Positions 15,717 through 24,133 of a DNA stretch of 48,322 nt are shown here, piece by piece. How positions within the stretch are numbered: the first letter of the stretch is position 1; each line of letters opens with the position of its first letter. The notes below the pieces were generated by a model. That model worked only from the letters and a program-made list of their open reading frames with translations, had not been told where the DNA came from and ran no database searches. This stretch comes from Nostoc desertorum CM1-VF14 (lineage in GTDB: Bacteria > Cyanobacteriota > Cyanobacteriia > Cyanobacteriales > Nostocaceae). Where the stretch lies: positions 1 through 48,322 of the forward strand of contig JAHHHR010000057.1 of NCBI GenBank assembly GCA_019359245.1, in the 5' to 3' direction. The translations under genes and the position numbers were made by a program.

Positions 15717-18311
15717 TCAAGACAGCGATCGCTCATTAAAGGTAAACTTTAACCAGCAGCGATCGCCCATTAGAGGTAGCAAAATTCGTCCATTAGAAAG
15801 CTTCAAGTCATACTGCATATTCTTTTTTCCACTCTGCACCTCCATCACTGCTGGCAGACGTTGAGAATCAACGAAGGATTTACTTGTGTGCGTCCAAACT
15901 TTTAATTCTTTTTCTCGCATTGTTGGTAGGTGGAATGTGGCATAGCGTAAGGATGAGAGTGATGGTATCTCGACAGTTGCTGTTTGAAGATGTTGTTCAC
16001 CCTCGGCATACCCCAGCAGTATTTCTGCTATTTTCGGTTGCCCTCCAGCCGTCACAGTGAACAAAGAATGTCCTTTTTGCTGCTGGTCTTCTCGTAGTTC
16101 TACTACTACACGGGAGGCAAATGCGCCATAGTGCTTCATGACTAGAGTTGCTCCTAAAGACAATGTAGCAATAGACAATGCAGAGATTCGCGCCACATAA
16201 TTTTCCCAGATGAAAAGACCGTGAACAAGCAGAATGGTTAAAAATAGGCTGTAAATACTGACGCTAAATAATGGATGATTGAGAATCTTAAAAACCACTC
16301 CGGGTATTAGTTCTCCTTTACGCCGACTAGAAACTAACAGTAAAACCGGGAAAATACCACCTACAAGAGAGTTACCAAGTACACCAGCAAAAGCAAGTAT
16401 ACTTGTAAAGGATTGCGTACCAGCTATAAACAGCCACTCTGTTAGTAAAAAGACTAATAGTAATGGGCTAACCGATAGAAACCAGCGACGATGGTTTAGT
16501 ATATTTCCCCAAAATCTTGTTTGATTATGCCGTTTATCGCTAATATTGCTAACATCAGCTTTTAAATCTCCTTCATAGGTTAATATCATAGGTGAAGTAA
16601 CCTGTATACAGGCGTTATCTTGATCAACCGAACGTATTTCCAGCGTCAGACGAGTATCCCATTTGCCTAAATCTGGTAACTGATGTAGTAGCTCTTTAAT
16701 ATCCCAATGTTCGGTGAAAGCAATATCTATATGATGGAGGTTGCCATTCAACTGGATATCTAAATGAAACTTCGCCTGAGTGTTTTCCCATCCCTGGTAG
16801 GTTAAACCAATATGAGGAACACGATTCAGGTTTCCATAGGGATGTAATATCAACATTCCCTGCTGACGAGGCAGTTTTAAAACAGGTCGCGGTCGAGCAG
16901 GAAACCACTCTTTAACTAAGTTGACTAAGAGGCTAGAACTACGTAGCCAAGCCATTCCTAACAACAGAGTTACTAAAACTGCCCCCAAAACTGTGACGAT
17001 GGAACCTACTTCTAATGCTAGGGCTTCTAACGCAGTGCCTGATTGTCCTACTAGCAACTGAGGCGAAGTTGCGCCATTGATTGCTAACACCCAAATACAA
17101 AATAGGACAGTTAAAAAAGCTGTTCCCGCTACGCTACCCCAAATCAAAGATGTGGCACTAGAGTCACGAGGTAGCACAATTTTACCACATTCTCCTACAT
17201 ATACATGACCAAAATAGAGCATGAGGCTCACACCGAAAATCCGTTGCAGCATCTGTGGATGAAAAGAATGACCTTCAAGAAAAGACAAGTTTATATATAG
17301 TAAATTTTCTAGTTGGACGTGACCTAATGCCAGCAGTGAAAGAACCAAGAGCAAACTTACGTTAACTGCTGCCAGCAATACCATTAAGGCAACGGTAAAA
17401 TTTAGAGATTTAGACGATCGCAAGTATAATCCCGCACCAAACAATAATACTGCCCAAAGTGCGGCTGGTATGGGTGTGAAGCTTGCCATAGTTACTGATA
17501 AACCAATATAGCAAGCCAATGCAATCAGAAAAACCCGTACACCAACTGCCAGAGATAATATAAACGAGCCGACATTTCCTAAATAATTAGATACTAATTG
17601 TTTGATAAAAGAATTGCCATAACGAAAATCGCTACTGCGGCCAACAGCTTCTGCCATACAAGCCATCGTCAAGATGTTGATAGTGCCAATGAGTAATAAG
17701 AAGACAATAGTAATTAATGGGCCAACATCAGCAACAGCAATCGGTAAAGCTAAGAAAGCTTGCGGAAGACCTAAAGCAACAGTTAGTATGGAAGCTAGCC
17801 AAAAAGGAGGCAGGGATTCGACACGTAAAGCGCTCGCTGCTGTTATCCAACGCCATTCTTCTATCAAGGGCAATTTAGTTGTAAAAATAGTCAATATCTG
17901 CTTTCTATACAAGCGCAAGTAAGCTATTTGTACCGCTTTCTCATCCAATCCCAAAACAGCCCGAATCTGAGGCACTGTTTGATAGGTGAAAGTATATTTC
18001 AGGCTAAGAGCATGAGCAATAGCAGCTTTTAATCTGGGGTTGTCTGGCACAAGGGATGCCCATCCAGGCGCATAGCGTTCTAAATGTTGGATTGTTGGGT
18101 GGAGTGGTGGAGCATTCCCTAAAGCAAAGGCTTCTAAAAAAGCTAGGTCGCGTTCTGTTGCAGCTTGTTCTGTTAAGGCAAACTCGACTTGCGATCGCGC
18201 TACTATCTGCGCCGTCCGACTCTCGATTAAAAACAAGATTGTATTTGCTCGTTTTGCGGGTAAACCACCTAATATTTCCTCTCGTGATATCAGTTCGTCT
18301 TCCGATGACAT
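15717..18311 (-). CDS. Large membrane protein with an APC/LeuT-like transporter core, function unknown
   Basis: 864 residues. Residues 1-165 are soluble and helical, with low similarity to anything recognised. About ten hydrophobic helices follow (~170-480), with an early broken helix (VALGLPQAFLALPIAVADVGPL) like amino-acid permeases of the APC superfamily. Residues ~480-610 form a soluble beta-rich insert. Four more helices follow (~615-740) and a soluble C-terminal ~120 residues. The start is 3 bp after the sensor stop, so the two are translationally coupled. A role in immunity, in sensing with the dCache protein, or in precursor or amino-acid transport are options; none is shown. Confidence 0.7.
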   Translation of the reverse strand: MSSEDELISREEILGGLPAKRANTILFLIESRTAQIVARSQVEFALTEQAATERDLAFLEAFALGNAPPLHPTIQHLERYAPGWASLVPDNPRLKAAIAHALSLKYTFTYQTVPQIRAVLGLDEKAVQIAYLRLYRKQILTIFTTKLPLIEEWRWITAASALRVESLPPFWLASILTVALGLPQAFLALPIAVADVGPLITIVFLLLIGTINILTMACMAEAVGRSSDFRYGNSFIKQLVSNYLGNVGSFILSLAVGVRVFLIALACYIGLSVTMASFTPIPAALWAVLLFGAGLYLRSSKSLNFTVALMVLLAAVNVSLLLVLSLLALGHVQLENLLYINLSFLEGHSFHPQMLQRIFGVSLMLYFGHVYVGECGKIVLPRDSSATSLIWGSVAGTAFLTVLFCIWVLAINGATSPQLLVGQSGTALEALALEVGSIVTVLGAVLVTLLLGMAWLRSSSLLVNLVKEWFPARPRPVLKLPRQQGMLILHPYGNLNRVPHIGLTYQGWENTQAKFHLDIQLNGNLHHIDIAFTEHWDIKELLHQLPDLGKWDTRLTLEIRSVDQDNACIQVTSPMILTYEGDLKADVSNISDKRHNQTRFWGNILNHRRWFLSVSPLLLVFLLTEWLFIAGTQSFTSILAFAGVLGNSLVGGIFPVLLLVSSRRKGELIPGVVFKILNHPLFSVSIYSLFLTILLVHGLFIWENYVARISALSIATLSLGATLVMKHYGAFASRVVVELREDQQQKGHSLFTVTAGGQPKIAEILLGYAEGEQHLQTATVEIPSLSSLRYATFHLPTMREKELKVWTHTSKSFVDSQRLPAVMEVQSGKKNMQYDLKLSNGRILLPLMGDRCWLKFTFNERSLS

Positions 18312-18313
18312 AT

Positions 18314-19762
18314 TTATGCCTCACTATTTAGCACTCGCTCTTTCATAGATTGCACTTTAGTCTGCAATCTTTGATAAAATTCTGTCTCTGTTTCGCTGAT
18401 AGTTACCTCATGTTCTCTAAGCTTTTGAATTTTTTTTTGTAACTGTTGAAAATGCTCGTTTTCGGTAATTTCTGCAACTTGGTTGGCTCTTTTAGTTTCG
18501 TCAATCTCAATCCGAAGTTCTTGAACTTGCATTTTTAGTTTCTGATCTCGCATTTTTACTTGCTCTGTCATCTGCAAGAAAACACGCACTAATTGACCAA
18601 TGTCATCTTGGCTATGAGCTACTTTCCTTAAGTTCTGATGTAGTTCCAGTCCATGAGAATCAAAAAAATTATCATTTTCCAATGCTTGCGCTGCGCCTGT
18701 CAGCGCGTGAATCGGTCGAGAAATTTTTCGCGCTAAAAACAGCGCAATGACGGCTGTGATTGCTCCTACAACTAGTACACTGCTACCGTGCAACCAAATC
18801 AAATGCTGCAAGGGAACAGTAAACTGTGCTTTAGGCTGACTAATTCCTAATACCCACCAAGGTTGTTTACCTAAAGGCGCATAGCCAACTGTTCTTGGCA
18901 TTTCCTGACGCGGAAAGCGATAGGTAGTGTGACCTGGATTCTTCGCTTTTACCATTACCTTTAACTCTGGAATGTCTAAGCTCTGAATCTGCTCTAGACC
19001 ATAACGTCTGTCAGCTACAACCTGCTTTAAAATATCGGGTGGCAGGGACATAAGGCTATGGTAAAGAAGAGATTGATCGGGATGACTGATGATAACGCCT
19101 TGCTGGTCAATTAAAAACGCATAACCTTGGGAGGCTCCTTTTACGGGAGTATTCACCATTTCCCGAATATCTTTTCCCCGAATCTTAAGTACCATCACTC
19201 CCACAATAGAGCCACTGAGCGATCGCACTGGGTGGGAGAGAAACATACCTGGTCGTTTAGTGGTTTCACCCACCAGAATACTAGATACATATGGCTCACC
19301 TCTAATACTGGAATGAAAGTATTCGCGGAAAGCGTAGTTTTGCCCAATGAACTGGCGATCGGTCGCAGCAACACATAAACCCTGACTATTCAACATAAAA
19401 ACAGCATCGAAGTCTGGGTTAGAGCGAAAAACGTTAAAGAGCGTTTGTTGTAAATTAGGACGAAAAGCTTCTTGCTCTCTAGACGTGGTAGCAGCTAAGA
19501 AATTTACGATATTGCGATCGCTACTGAGTTGAATAAGAACGCGCTGGATATCAATAATTAACTGGTCGAGACGACTAGCAATACTAGTGGCTGATAGTTC
19601 TAACTTGCGGTACTCGCCGTCTTTCACCCTTTCTAAGCTCTGCCGCAAATTATAAGAGGTAGTGAAGCTCATCGGTATAAGGGCAGCACTAACCAATGCT
19701 ACTGAAATTTTGGCAGCTATAGACCAAGCAGGTGGGTAAAATAACCGATATAAGTGCTTCAT
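18314..19762 (-). CDS. Membrane sensor with dCache, HAMP and coiled coil but no output domain
   Basis: 482 residues. TM1 (~15-33) is followed by an extracytoplasmic double-Cache region (~35-310: AVFMLNSQGLCVAATDRQFI, YVSSILVGETTKRPGMFLSHPV, GYAFLIDQQGVIISHPD). TM2 (~325-348) and a HAMP domain (RKISRPIHALTGAAQALEND) come next, then a Glu/Gln/Lys coiled coil to the end (~405-482). There is no kinase, cyclase or methyl-accepting signalling tip. The signal must pass to a partner, most simply the APC-like membrane protein encoded 3 bp downstream or the MinD-like ATPase. It is the first gene of the upstream operon, with a MITE and the 18-bp motif in its leader region. Confidence 0.85.
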   Translation of the reverse strand: MKHLYRLFYPPAWSIAAKISVALVSAALIPMSFTTSYNLRQSLERVKDGEYRKLELSATSIASRLDQLIIDIQRVLIQLSSDRNIVNFLAATTSREQEAFRPNLQQTLFNVFRSNPDFDAVFMLNSQGLCVAATDRQFIGQNYAFREYFHSSIRGEPYVSSILVGETTKRPGMFLSHPVRSLSGSIVGVMVLKIRGKDIREMVNTPVKGASQGYAFLIDQQGVIISHPDQSLLYHSLMSLPPDILKQVVADRRYGLEQIQSLDIPELKVMVKAKNPGHTTYRFPRQEMPRTVGYAPLGKQPWWVLGISQPKAQFTVPLQHLIWLHGSSVLVVGAITAVIALFLARKISRPIHALTGAAQALENDNFFDSHGLELHQNLRKVAHSQDDIGQLVRVFLQMTEQVKMRDQKLKMQVQELRIEIDETKRANQVAEITENEHFQQLQKKIQKLREHEVTISETETEFYQRLQTKVQSMKERVLNSEA

Positions 19763-19919
19763 TGTTCAATACGCTTAAAAGCGTGAATAGACAGAGCTAA
19801 TCTCAAAAGAGTCTCAAGCGGCTACAACTCGACAAGAGGAACTTTTCTAGTAGTCTGACGACTCGAAATTGCTGAGTAAAGGCAGACAGGTGAGCAGAAA
19901 AGAAGTTGTCTTCTTAGCC

Positions 19920-20097
19920 GAATGGCACTAAGTTAAGCTGAATGGTAGGCAGTGTAAGGATTGCAGAGGGGCGGGAGTGCACAGGGGAATTTCTAAATAT
20001 CCGTTCGTATGCCTAAAACTTCTTCTTTCTCCCCTGCTCCTTTGCTCCTCTGCACAAGAGCTGCCTCAACGATTTTCCCTTTTCAAGCGTGCCATTC
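19920..20097. mobile_element. Non-autonomous IS4-type MITE with 11-bp target duplication
   Basis: The 178-bp element begins GAATGGCACTAAG and ends GTGCCATTC. It is flanked on both sides by TCTTCTTAGCC (19909-19919 and 20098-20108). The termini and the duplication length match the IS4-type element at 21681-26495, which starts GAATGGCACTAAG, ends GTGCCATTC and has an 11-bp duplication, so that transposase or a relative probably moved it. The interior is a G-rich hairpin (arms about 19962-19986 and 20030-20054). It separates the sensor gene from the 18-bp motif; without it they would be ~235 bp apart instead of 424. Confidence 0.88.
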
Positions 20098-20185
20098 TCT
20101 TCTTAGCCCTAGAAATCCTAGACTTGCCACCAAACAAAGCTTGTCTGGTACACCACTAGTAGCTTAGAAGAGCTAATCTTTGAGA

Positions 20186-20203
20186 TCAATGCACAATTTT
20201 TAG
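20186..20203 (-). promoter_or_regulatory. Copy C of the shared 18-bp motif (upstream of the sensor operon)
   Basis: The minus strand reads CTAAAAATTGTGCATTGA, identical to copy A. It lies in the interval between the AraC gene stop and the sensor start, 48 bp after the AraC gene. Its flanks do not resemble copies A and B, so it is not simply part of the same duplication. Three copies, all oriented toward minus-strand cluster genes, argue for a regulatory site. Confidence 0.6.
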
Positions 20204-20250
20204 TATGAGGCTGCTAATCTGGGATCGTCAAAAGTCAGAAGTATATTTAC

Positions 20251-20739
20251 CTAAAAAACAGTCTTATGAGCCTTTCTCCATGCTTGGGGAGTTGTTCCAT
20301 GATACTGGCGAAACTGACGGAAAAAATAACCCTCATGCTGATAGCCAACTGTTTCAGCAATTCGATTTATGCATAAGTTACTTTCTAGAAGCAAAGTACG
20401 TGCTGCTGCCATTCTGCGTTCGGTAATCCAAGTATTCACTGTTTGCCCCGTATGCCGACGAACTAAGTCGGTTAAGTAAGCTGGACAATAACCAACTGCT
20501 AGCGCCACATCATTTAAGCTAATTGATTGATGGTAATTTGCTTCAATGTACTCAAAAATATGTCTGAGATTGGAGTTAGAAGGAAATATTGATTGACAGT
20601 TTAAAGCAATCGCAGTTGTAGATGAAGGTAGTACTGGAGTTTGTTGGAATTGACCAGCATAATACTTTTTGTTGTCTGCATGTTTTTCTAACTGGATAGA
20701 AATTGCTCCCACATTTTCAATTACTAAAATCTTGACCAT
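20251..20739 (-). CDS. AraC-family transcriptional regulator
   Basis: 162 residues. The N-terminal ~55 residues are short and carry no recognisable ligand-binding domain. Residues ~60-160 hold the double helix-turn-helix (IEANYHQSISLNDVALAVG, then CINRIAETVGYQHEGYFFRQ and the terminal HGTTPQAWRKA), which is typical AraC/XylS. It is the most upstream gene of the minus-strand cluster, so it is the natural candidate to bind the 18-bp motif, one copy of which lies 48 bp beyond its stop. Several cyanobacterial NHLM-type clusters carry an AraC gene as far as I recall. Signal recognition by this short protein is unexplained; it may act with the dCache sensor. Confidence 0.9.
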   Translation of the reverse strand: MVKILVIENVGAISIQLEKHADNKKYYAGQFQQTPVLPSSTTAIALNCQSIFPSNSNLRHIFEYIEANYHQSISLNDVALAVGYCPAYLTDLVRRHTGQTVNTWITERRMAAARTLLLESNLCINRIAETVGYQHEGYFFRQFRQYHGTTPQAWRKAHKTVF

Positions 20740-21003
20740 AGTGTCCTCTTAAAGTTTAGTTATTTATCAGACGAATGGTGAACTTTTATTGCCTATGCTG
20801 TTGTGTACTTGCAGAAATAAACATTTAAATACAGCATTTTTTATACGCTGTGTAAAAGATATTAAATGGTTGGATTGATAGGCATCATAATCAATAGAAC
20901 TTTGATAAAATTCCCAAGAAACTGATATTTTGCTCTACTTCTTTTTATTGCTACTACGACTTTTTTTATGCGAAATGTGGAATTCTAATTACAAAACTTT
21001 ACT

Positions 21004-21142
21004 TCCCGCATTTCTCACAAGCTTGAAATGCAGAGGTGCAGGGGAGCAGGGGAGCAGGGGAGAATTCAATGTGCCTTGTTTTCCCCTCTGCCCCTCTGCT
21101 CCCCTGCACAAGGTTTTGAGAGATGTGGTGAGAAATCCGGGA
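21004..21142. repeat. Hairpin MITE with G-rich inner arms
   Basis: The outer arms TCCCGCATTTCTCAC and GTGAGAAATCCGGGA pair with one mismatch. The inner arms are GTGCAGGGGAGCAGGGGAGC (from ~21037) and the matching C-rich block CTCTGCTCCCCTGCAC (to ~21110). It is the same unit as in the transporter-gene repeat at 3805-3865. It sits between the AraC gene and the IS630 region; the remaining ~370 bp there (20740-21249) is AT-rich with no supportable gene. Confidence 0.8.
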
Positions 21143-21249
21143 CTTACACCTAAGCCGTCATTTTTGTAAAAATAACTGCATTTTGCATAAAACTCATCTG
21201 ATGAAGCTAGAAATAAAGATAGAGGTCAAGCAAACCTTTGGAGCGTCAA

Positions 21250-21369
21250 ATGAATCAAACGGGGTGCGATCAAATAGATGTTGTACTTAAACAATTGGCT
21301 ATAACAGCACAGCATACCCACACTTAGCGCAACAACGACAACTAGCTCTGACAAAGCTAGTAAATACTA
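21250..21369 (+). pseudogene. N-terminal fragment of a sigma-like regulator paralogue, cut by the IS630 element
   Basis: Starting ATGAATCAAAC, it translates as MNQTGCDQIDVVLKQLAITA. After a one-base frameshift near 21320 it continues LAQQRQLALTKLVNTI. The intact gene at 28561 begins MNQTARDKLDEQLLELAIVA and has VALSKLINAI at the equivalent place, so the two are paralogues. Similarity stops at 21369/21370, where the IS630 end (TAGCGGTTCTC) begins, which fits TA-target insertion. No matching remainder is seen on the far side. Confidence 0.85.
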
Positions 21370-22662
21370 TAGCGGTTCTCAGTTGGGTGCAATATAGTAA
21401 CAACAGTGAGTAAACCATCCAATAATGTCTTTTTTAGTCACTGCATCTAGGGCATTTGTGATAGCTTGATCTAATTCTTCATAGGTTCTGGCAGCAAGCG
21501 AACGCAAAAATTCTTTCACCTTCGACCAACAATTTTCAATTGGTGAAAAATCAGGAGGCGGGAGGAGACAAATAAACTAATCTGGCTCCCACAGCTTCAA
21601 TCGCTTCGCGGATACCAGTAACTTTATGAGAACTAAAGTTATCCATGACAACAGTTGCGCCTGGCCAAAGATTCGGAACCGAATGGCACTAAGAAAAGCC
21701 GAAACGCTTGTGTATTAAGCAGTTTGCAACTGCTTTCGTAATTCGTGCCGGGGTTTGGTCATTAAGGGATAAGCTTTCGGGCGACGTTTACGGATTCGTG
21801 GTTCACTTCTTGCGGGGCGATCGCTCACAGCTTTGTGAGCAATAACTTTTAGCAAAGTGCGATAAATTTGGTGGCGTTTTTGAGAAGTTGCTGCTATAAG
21901 AGAGGGAATAAAGTTAATTAAATGGTGGCGAGTACCTTGCAGTGATAGGCGATTTGGAGGAGTATTGTAAATAGTCCCAGCCGACCACATTAAGCTGCGA
22001 AGTAAATTGTAAGCCAGTAAATAAACATGAATTTCTTTGCGGATCATTGAAGGAGTTTTACATCGTAAAATATCCATACCCAAGGTAGTTTTTATATGTC
22101 TCAAATCCAATTCAACATCCCAACGTTTACCGTAAAGTCCAACAATTTCGAGAGTAGAATAAGAAGATTTATCTAAAAGAGTAGTAATTAAGCTAACTTG
22201 TTGGGTGCGAAAACTAGGGATAACAATGTAATAGTAAATTTCTCGCACAGTAATGGAAGGAGGTAAAGCATCAAACTCATCCTTACTCAATCCTTTTGGA
22301 CAACTTTTAGGTTTGTACCAGGTAACTAATTTGTCGCAATCGCCAATAATTTTACCTTTTTGCATAGTGGTTGTGCGAGATTGATGTTTACGGAATACGG
22401 CATCACAACCAAGTTTTTTGATAGTAAACATATCGGCGTAAGCGCAAAAAGCTCTATCCCCTAAAAGTACATCATTGGCTTTAAGAAAACTGTACAGTTT
22501 CCTCGCTAATTTAATATCATGAGTGTTCAAAACATCTATGCACAAAGCAACGGCGGCTCCAGTAGCTAAACTGAACATCACCCCAATTTTGGCTCTTTGG
22601 TTATCCACATTCCTCTTTTTGGGTACTAGGTTGAGGGTATTCTTTTTGGTTCTCTACGGTAT

Positions 22663-24045
22663 CAGGGTTAGCGCGTCTCAAAGCCTATTGACAATAGGAC
22701 TTGCCTGATCAGCAATCTTTGCTGGAAACAAAGTGACACCATCCGAGGTAGGGTAAGATTTAATTCATCGAGATGCCAGAGCAAAGTAATGTCAACAGGA
22801 TTTGAGAAGAAGAAGAGTAAAACTAGAACATCTTTTGCAGGCAGCGTAGATAGCTTTGATATTACCAATAAATTTCAGGAATACTTCACACAAATAACAG
22901 ACCCCAGAGCAGAAAGGACGAGATATCATTTACTCACTGATATCATCACCATAGCAATTTTGGCAGTAATAGCAGGAGCGCAAGGTTGGGAAGATATTCA
23001 GGAGTATGGACTCAGTAAAGAGGAATGGTTGAAAACGTTTTTGGAATTACCATTCGGAATACCCAGCGCCGATACTTTTAGGAGAGTATTTGAGAGAATA
23101 AACCCAAAACAGTTTGAGCAATGTTTTCAAGTATGGGTACAATCATTAGTTGAGAATTTGGGAGTAGAAGTAGTAGCCATAGATGGTAAAACTCATAGAG
23201 GCTCATATGACCGCGAATCTCAGCTAAAATCCTTACACACGGTTAGTGCATGGTCAAGTGAACATCGTTTAGTCTTGGGACAAACAAAGGTTAGTGACAA
23301 ATCCAATGAAATTACTGCGATTCCAGCACTGTTAGAAATACTAGACATCTCTGGATGCATCATCACCATTGATGCAATGGGTACCCAAAAATTGATTGCC
23401 CAAAAAATCATCGCCGCAAATGCTGATTATGTTTTGAGCCTCAAAAATAATCATCCCATACTGCACCAAGAAGTTAAGAATTGGTTTGAAACTAGTATTG
23501 CACAAGGATTTCCAGGTGTTAATGTCAGCATTAGTCAACGAGTAGAGAAGGGACATCACCGCATCGAAAATCGTCAAGTTTACACTGTGCCAGTGTCACA
23601 ACTTCCGGCACTTCATCAACAAGATTTGTGGGCAGGACTGACAACAGTAGTCATGGTAGTGCGTTCAATTCAACATTGGAATAAAACTACCCACGAGGTG
23701 CAATTTTACATTACTAGTCTTACCAGTGATGCTCACAAAATTGGTAGCGCCATTCGACAGCATTGGGGAATTGAAAACTCTGTTCATTGGACATTGGATG
23801 TCACCTTCCATGAGGATGAATCTCGGATTCGTTCTTTGCACAGTCCACAGAATTTTGCTTTGCTACGTCGAATTGCCCTTAATGTTTTGGAGCGCGAAAC
23901 CTCTTTTCGTCGCAGTATTCGCCAAAAGTCTCGCCGAGCCGCGATGAATGATCAGTATATGGTTTCTGTTTTGACTGCGGCTCTCCCAAACTCAACACTC
24001 TCCTAGAATCCACCTGTCAATAGGGTTTGAGACGCGCTAACCCTG
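22663..24045 (+). mobile_element. ISAs1-family insertion sequence, complete
   Basis: The 31-bp terminal inverted repeats start CAGGGTTAGCGCGTCTCAAA, with one mismatch between ends, and are flanked by a perfect 10-bp target duplication TCTACGGTAT (22653-22662 and 24046-24055). It carries one transposase gene. It was inserted into the IS4 transposase gene. The intact ends, duplication and frame mark it as recent. Confidence 0.95.
22789..24006 (+). CDS. ISAs1-family transposase
   Basis: 405 residues, the usual length. The N-terminal segment FQEYFTQITDPRAERTRYHL is followed by the DDE catalytic set: first Asp in VVAIDGKTHRGS, second in IITIDAMGTQ, and the C-terminal HWGIENSVHWTLDVTFHEDESR with the glutamate region. 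LSLKNNHP is also typical. It is intact and fills the element. It probably remains active, given the exact target duplication. Confidence 0.95.
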   Translation: MSTGFEKKKSKTRTSFAGSVDSFDITNKFQEYFTQITDPRAERTRYHLLTDIITIAILAVIAGAQGWEDIQEYGLSKEEWLKTFLELPFGIPSADTFRRVFERINPKQFEQCFQVWVQSLVENLGVEVVAIDGKTHRGSYDRESQLKSLHTVSAWSSEHRLVLGQTKVSDKSNEITAIPALLEILDISGCIITIDAMGTQKLIAQKIIAANADYVLSLKNNHPILHQEVKNWFETSIAQGFPGVNVSISQRVEKGHHRIENRQVYTVPVSQLPALHQQDLWAGLTTVVMVVRSIQHWNKTTHEVQFYITSLTSDAHKIGSAIRQHWGIENSVHWTLDVTFHEDESRIRSLHSPQNFALLRRIALNVLERETSFRRSIRQKSRRAAMNDQYMVSVLTAALPNSTLS

Positions 24046-24133
24046 TCTACGGTATCTGGCATGGAAACAGTTGAACCATCTATTACCTTTACATTGCGAC
24101 CACACCATAAATGTTCTTGGGTCACTTTTGCTT

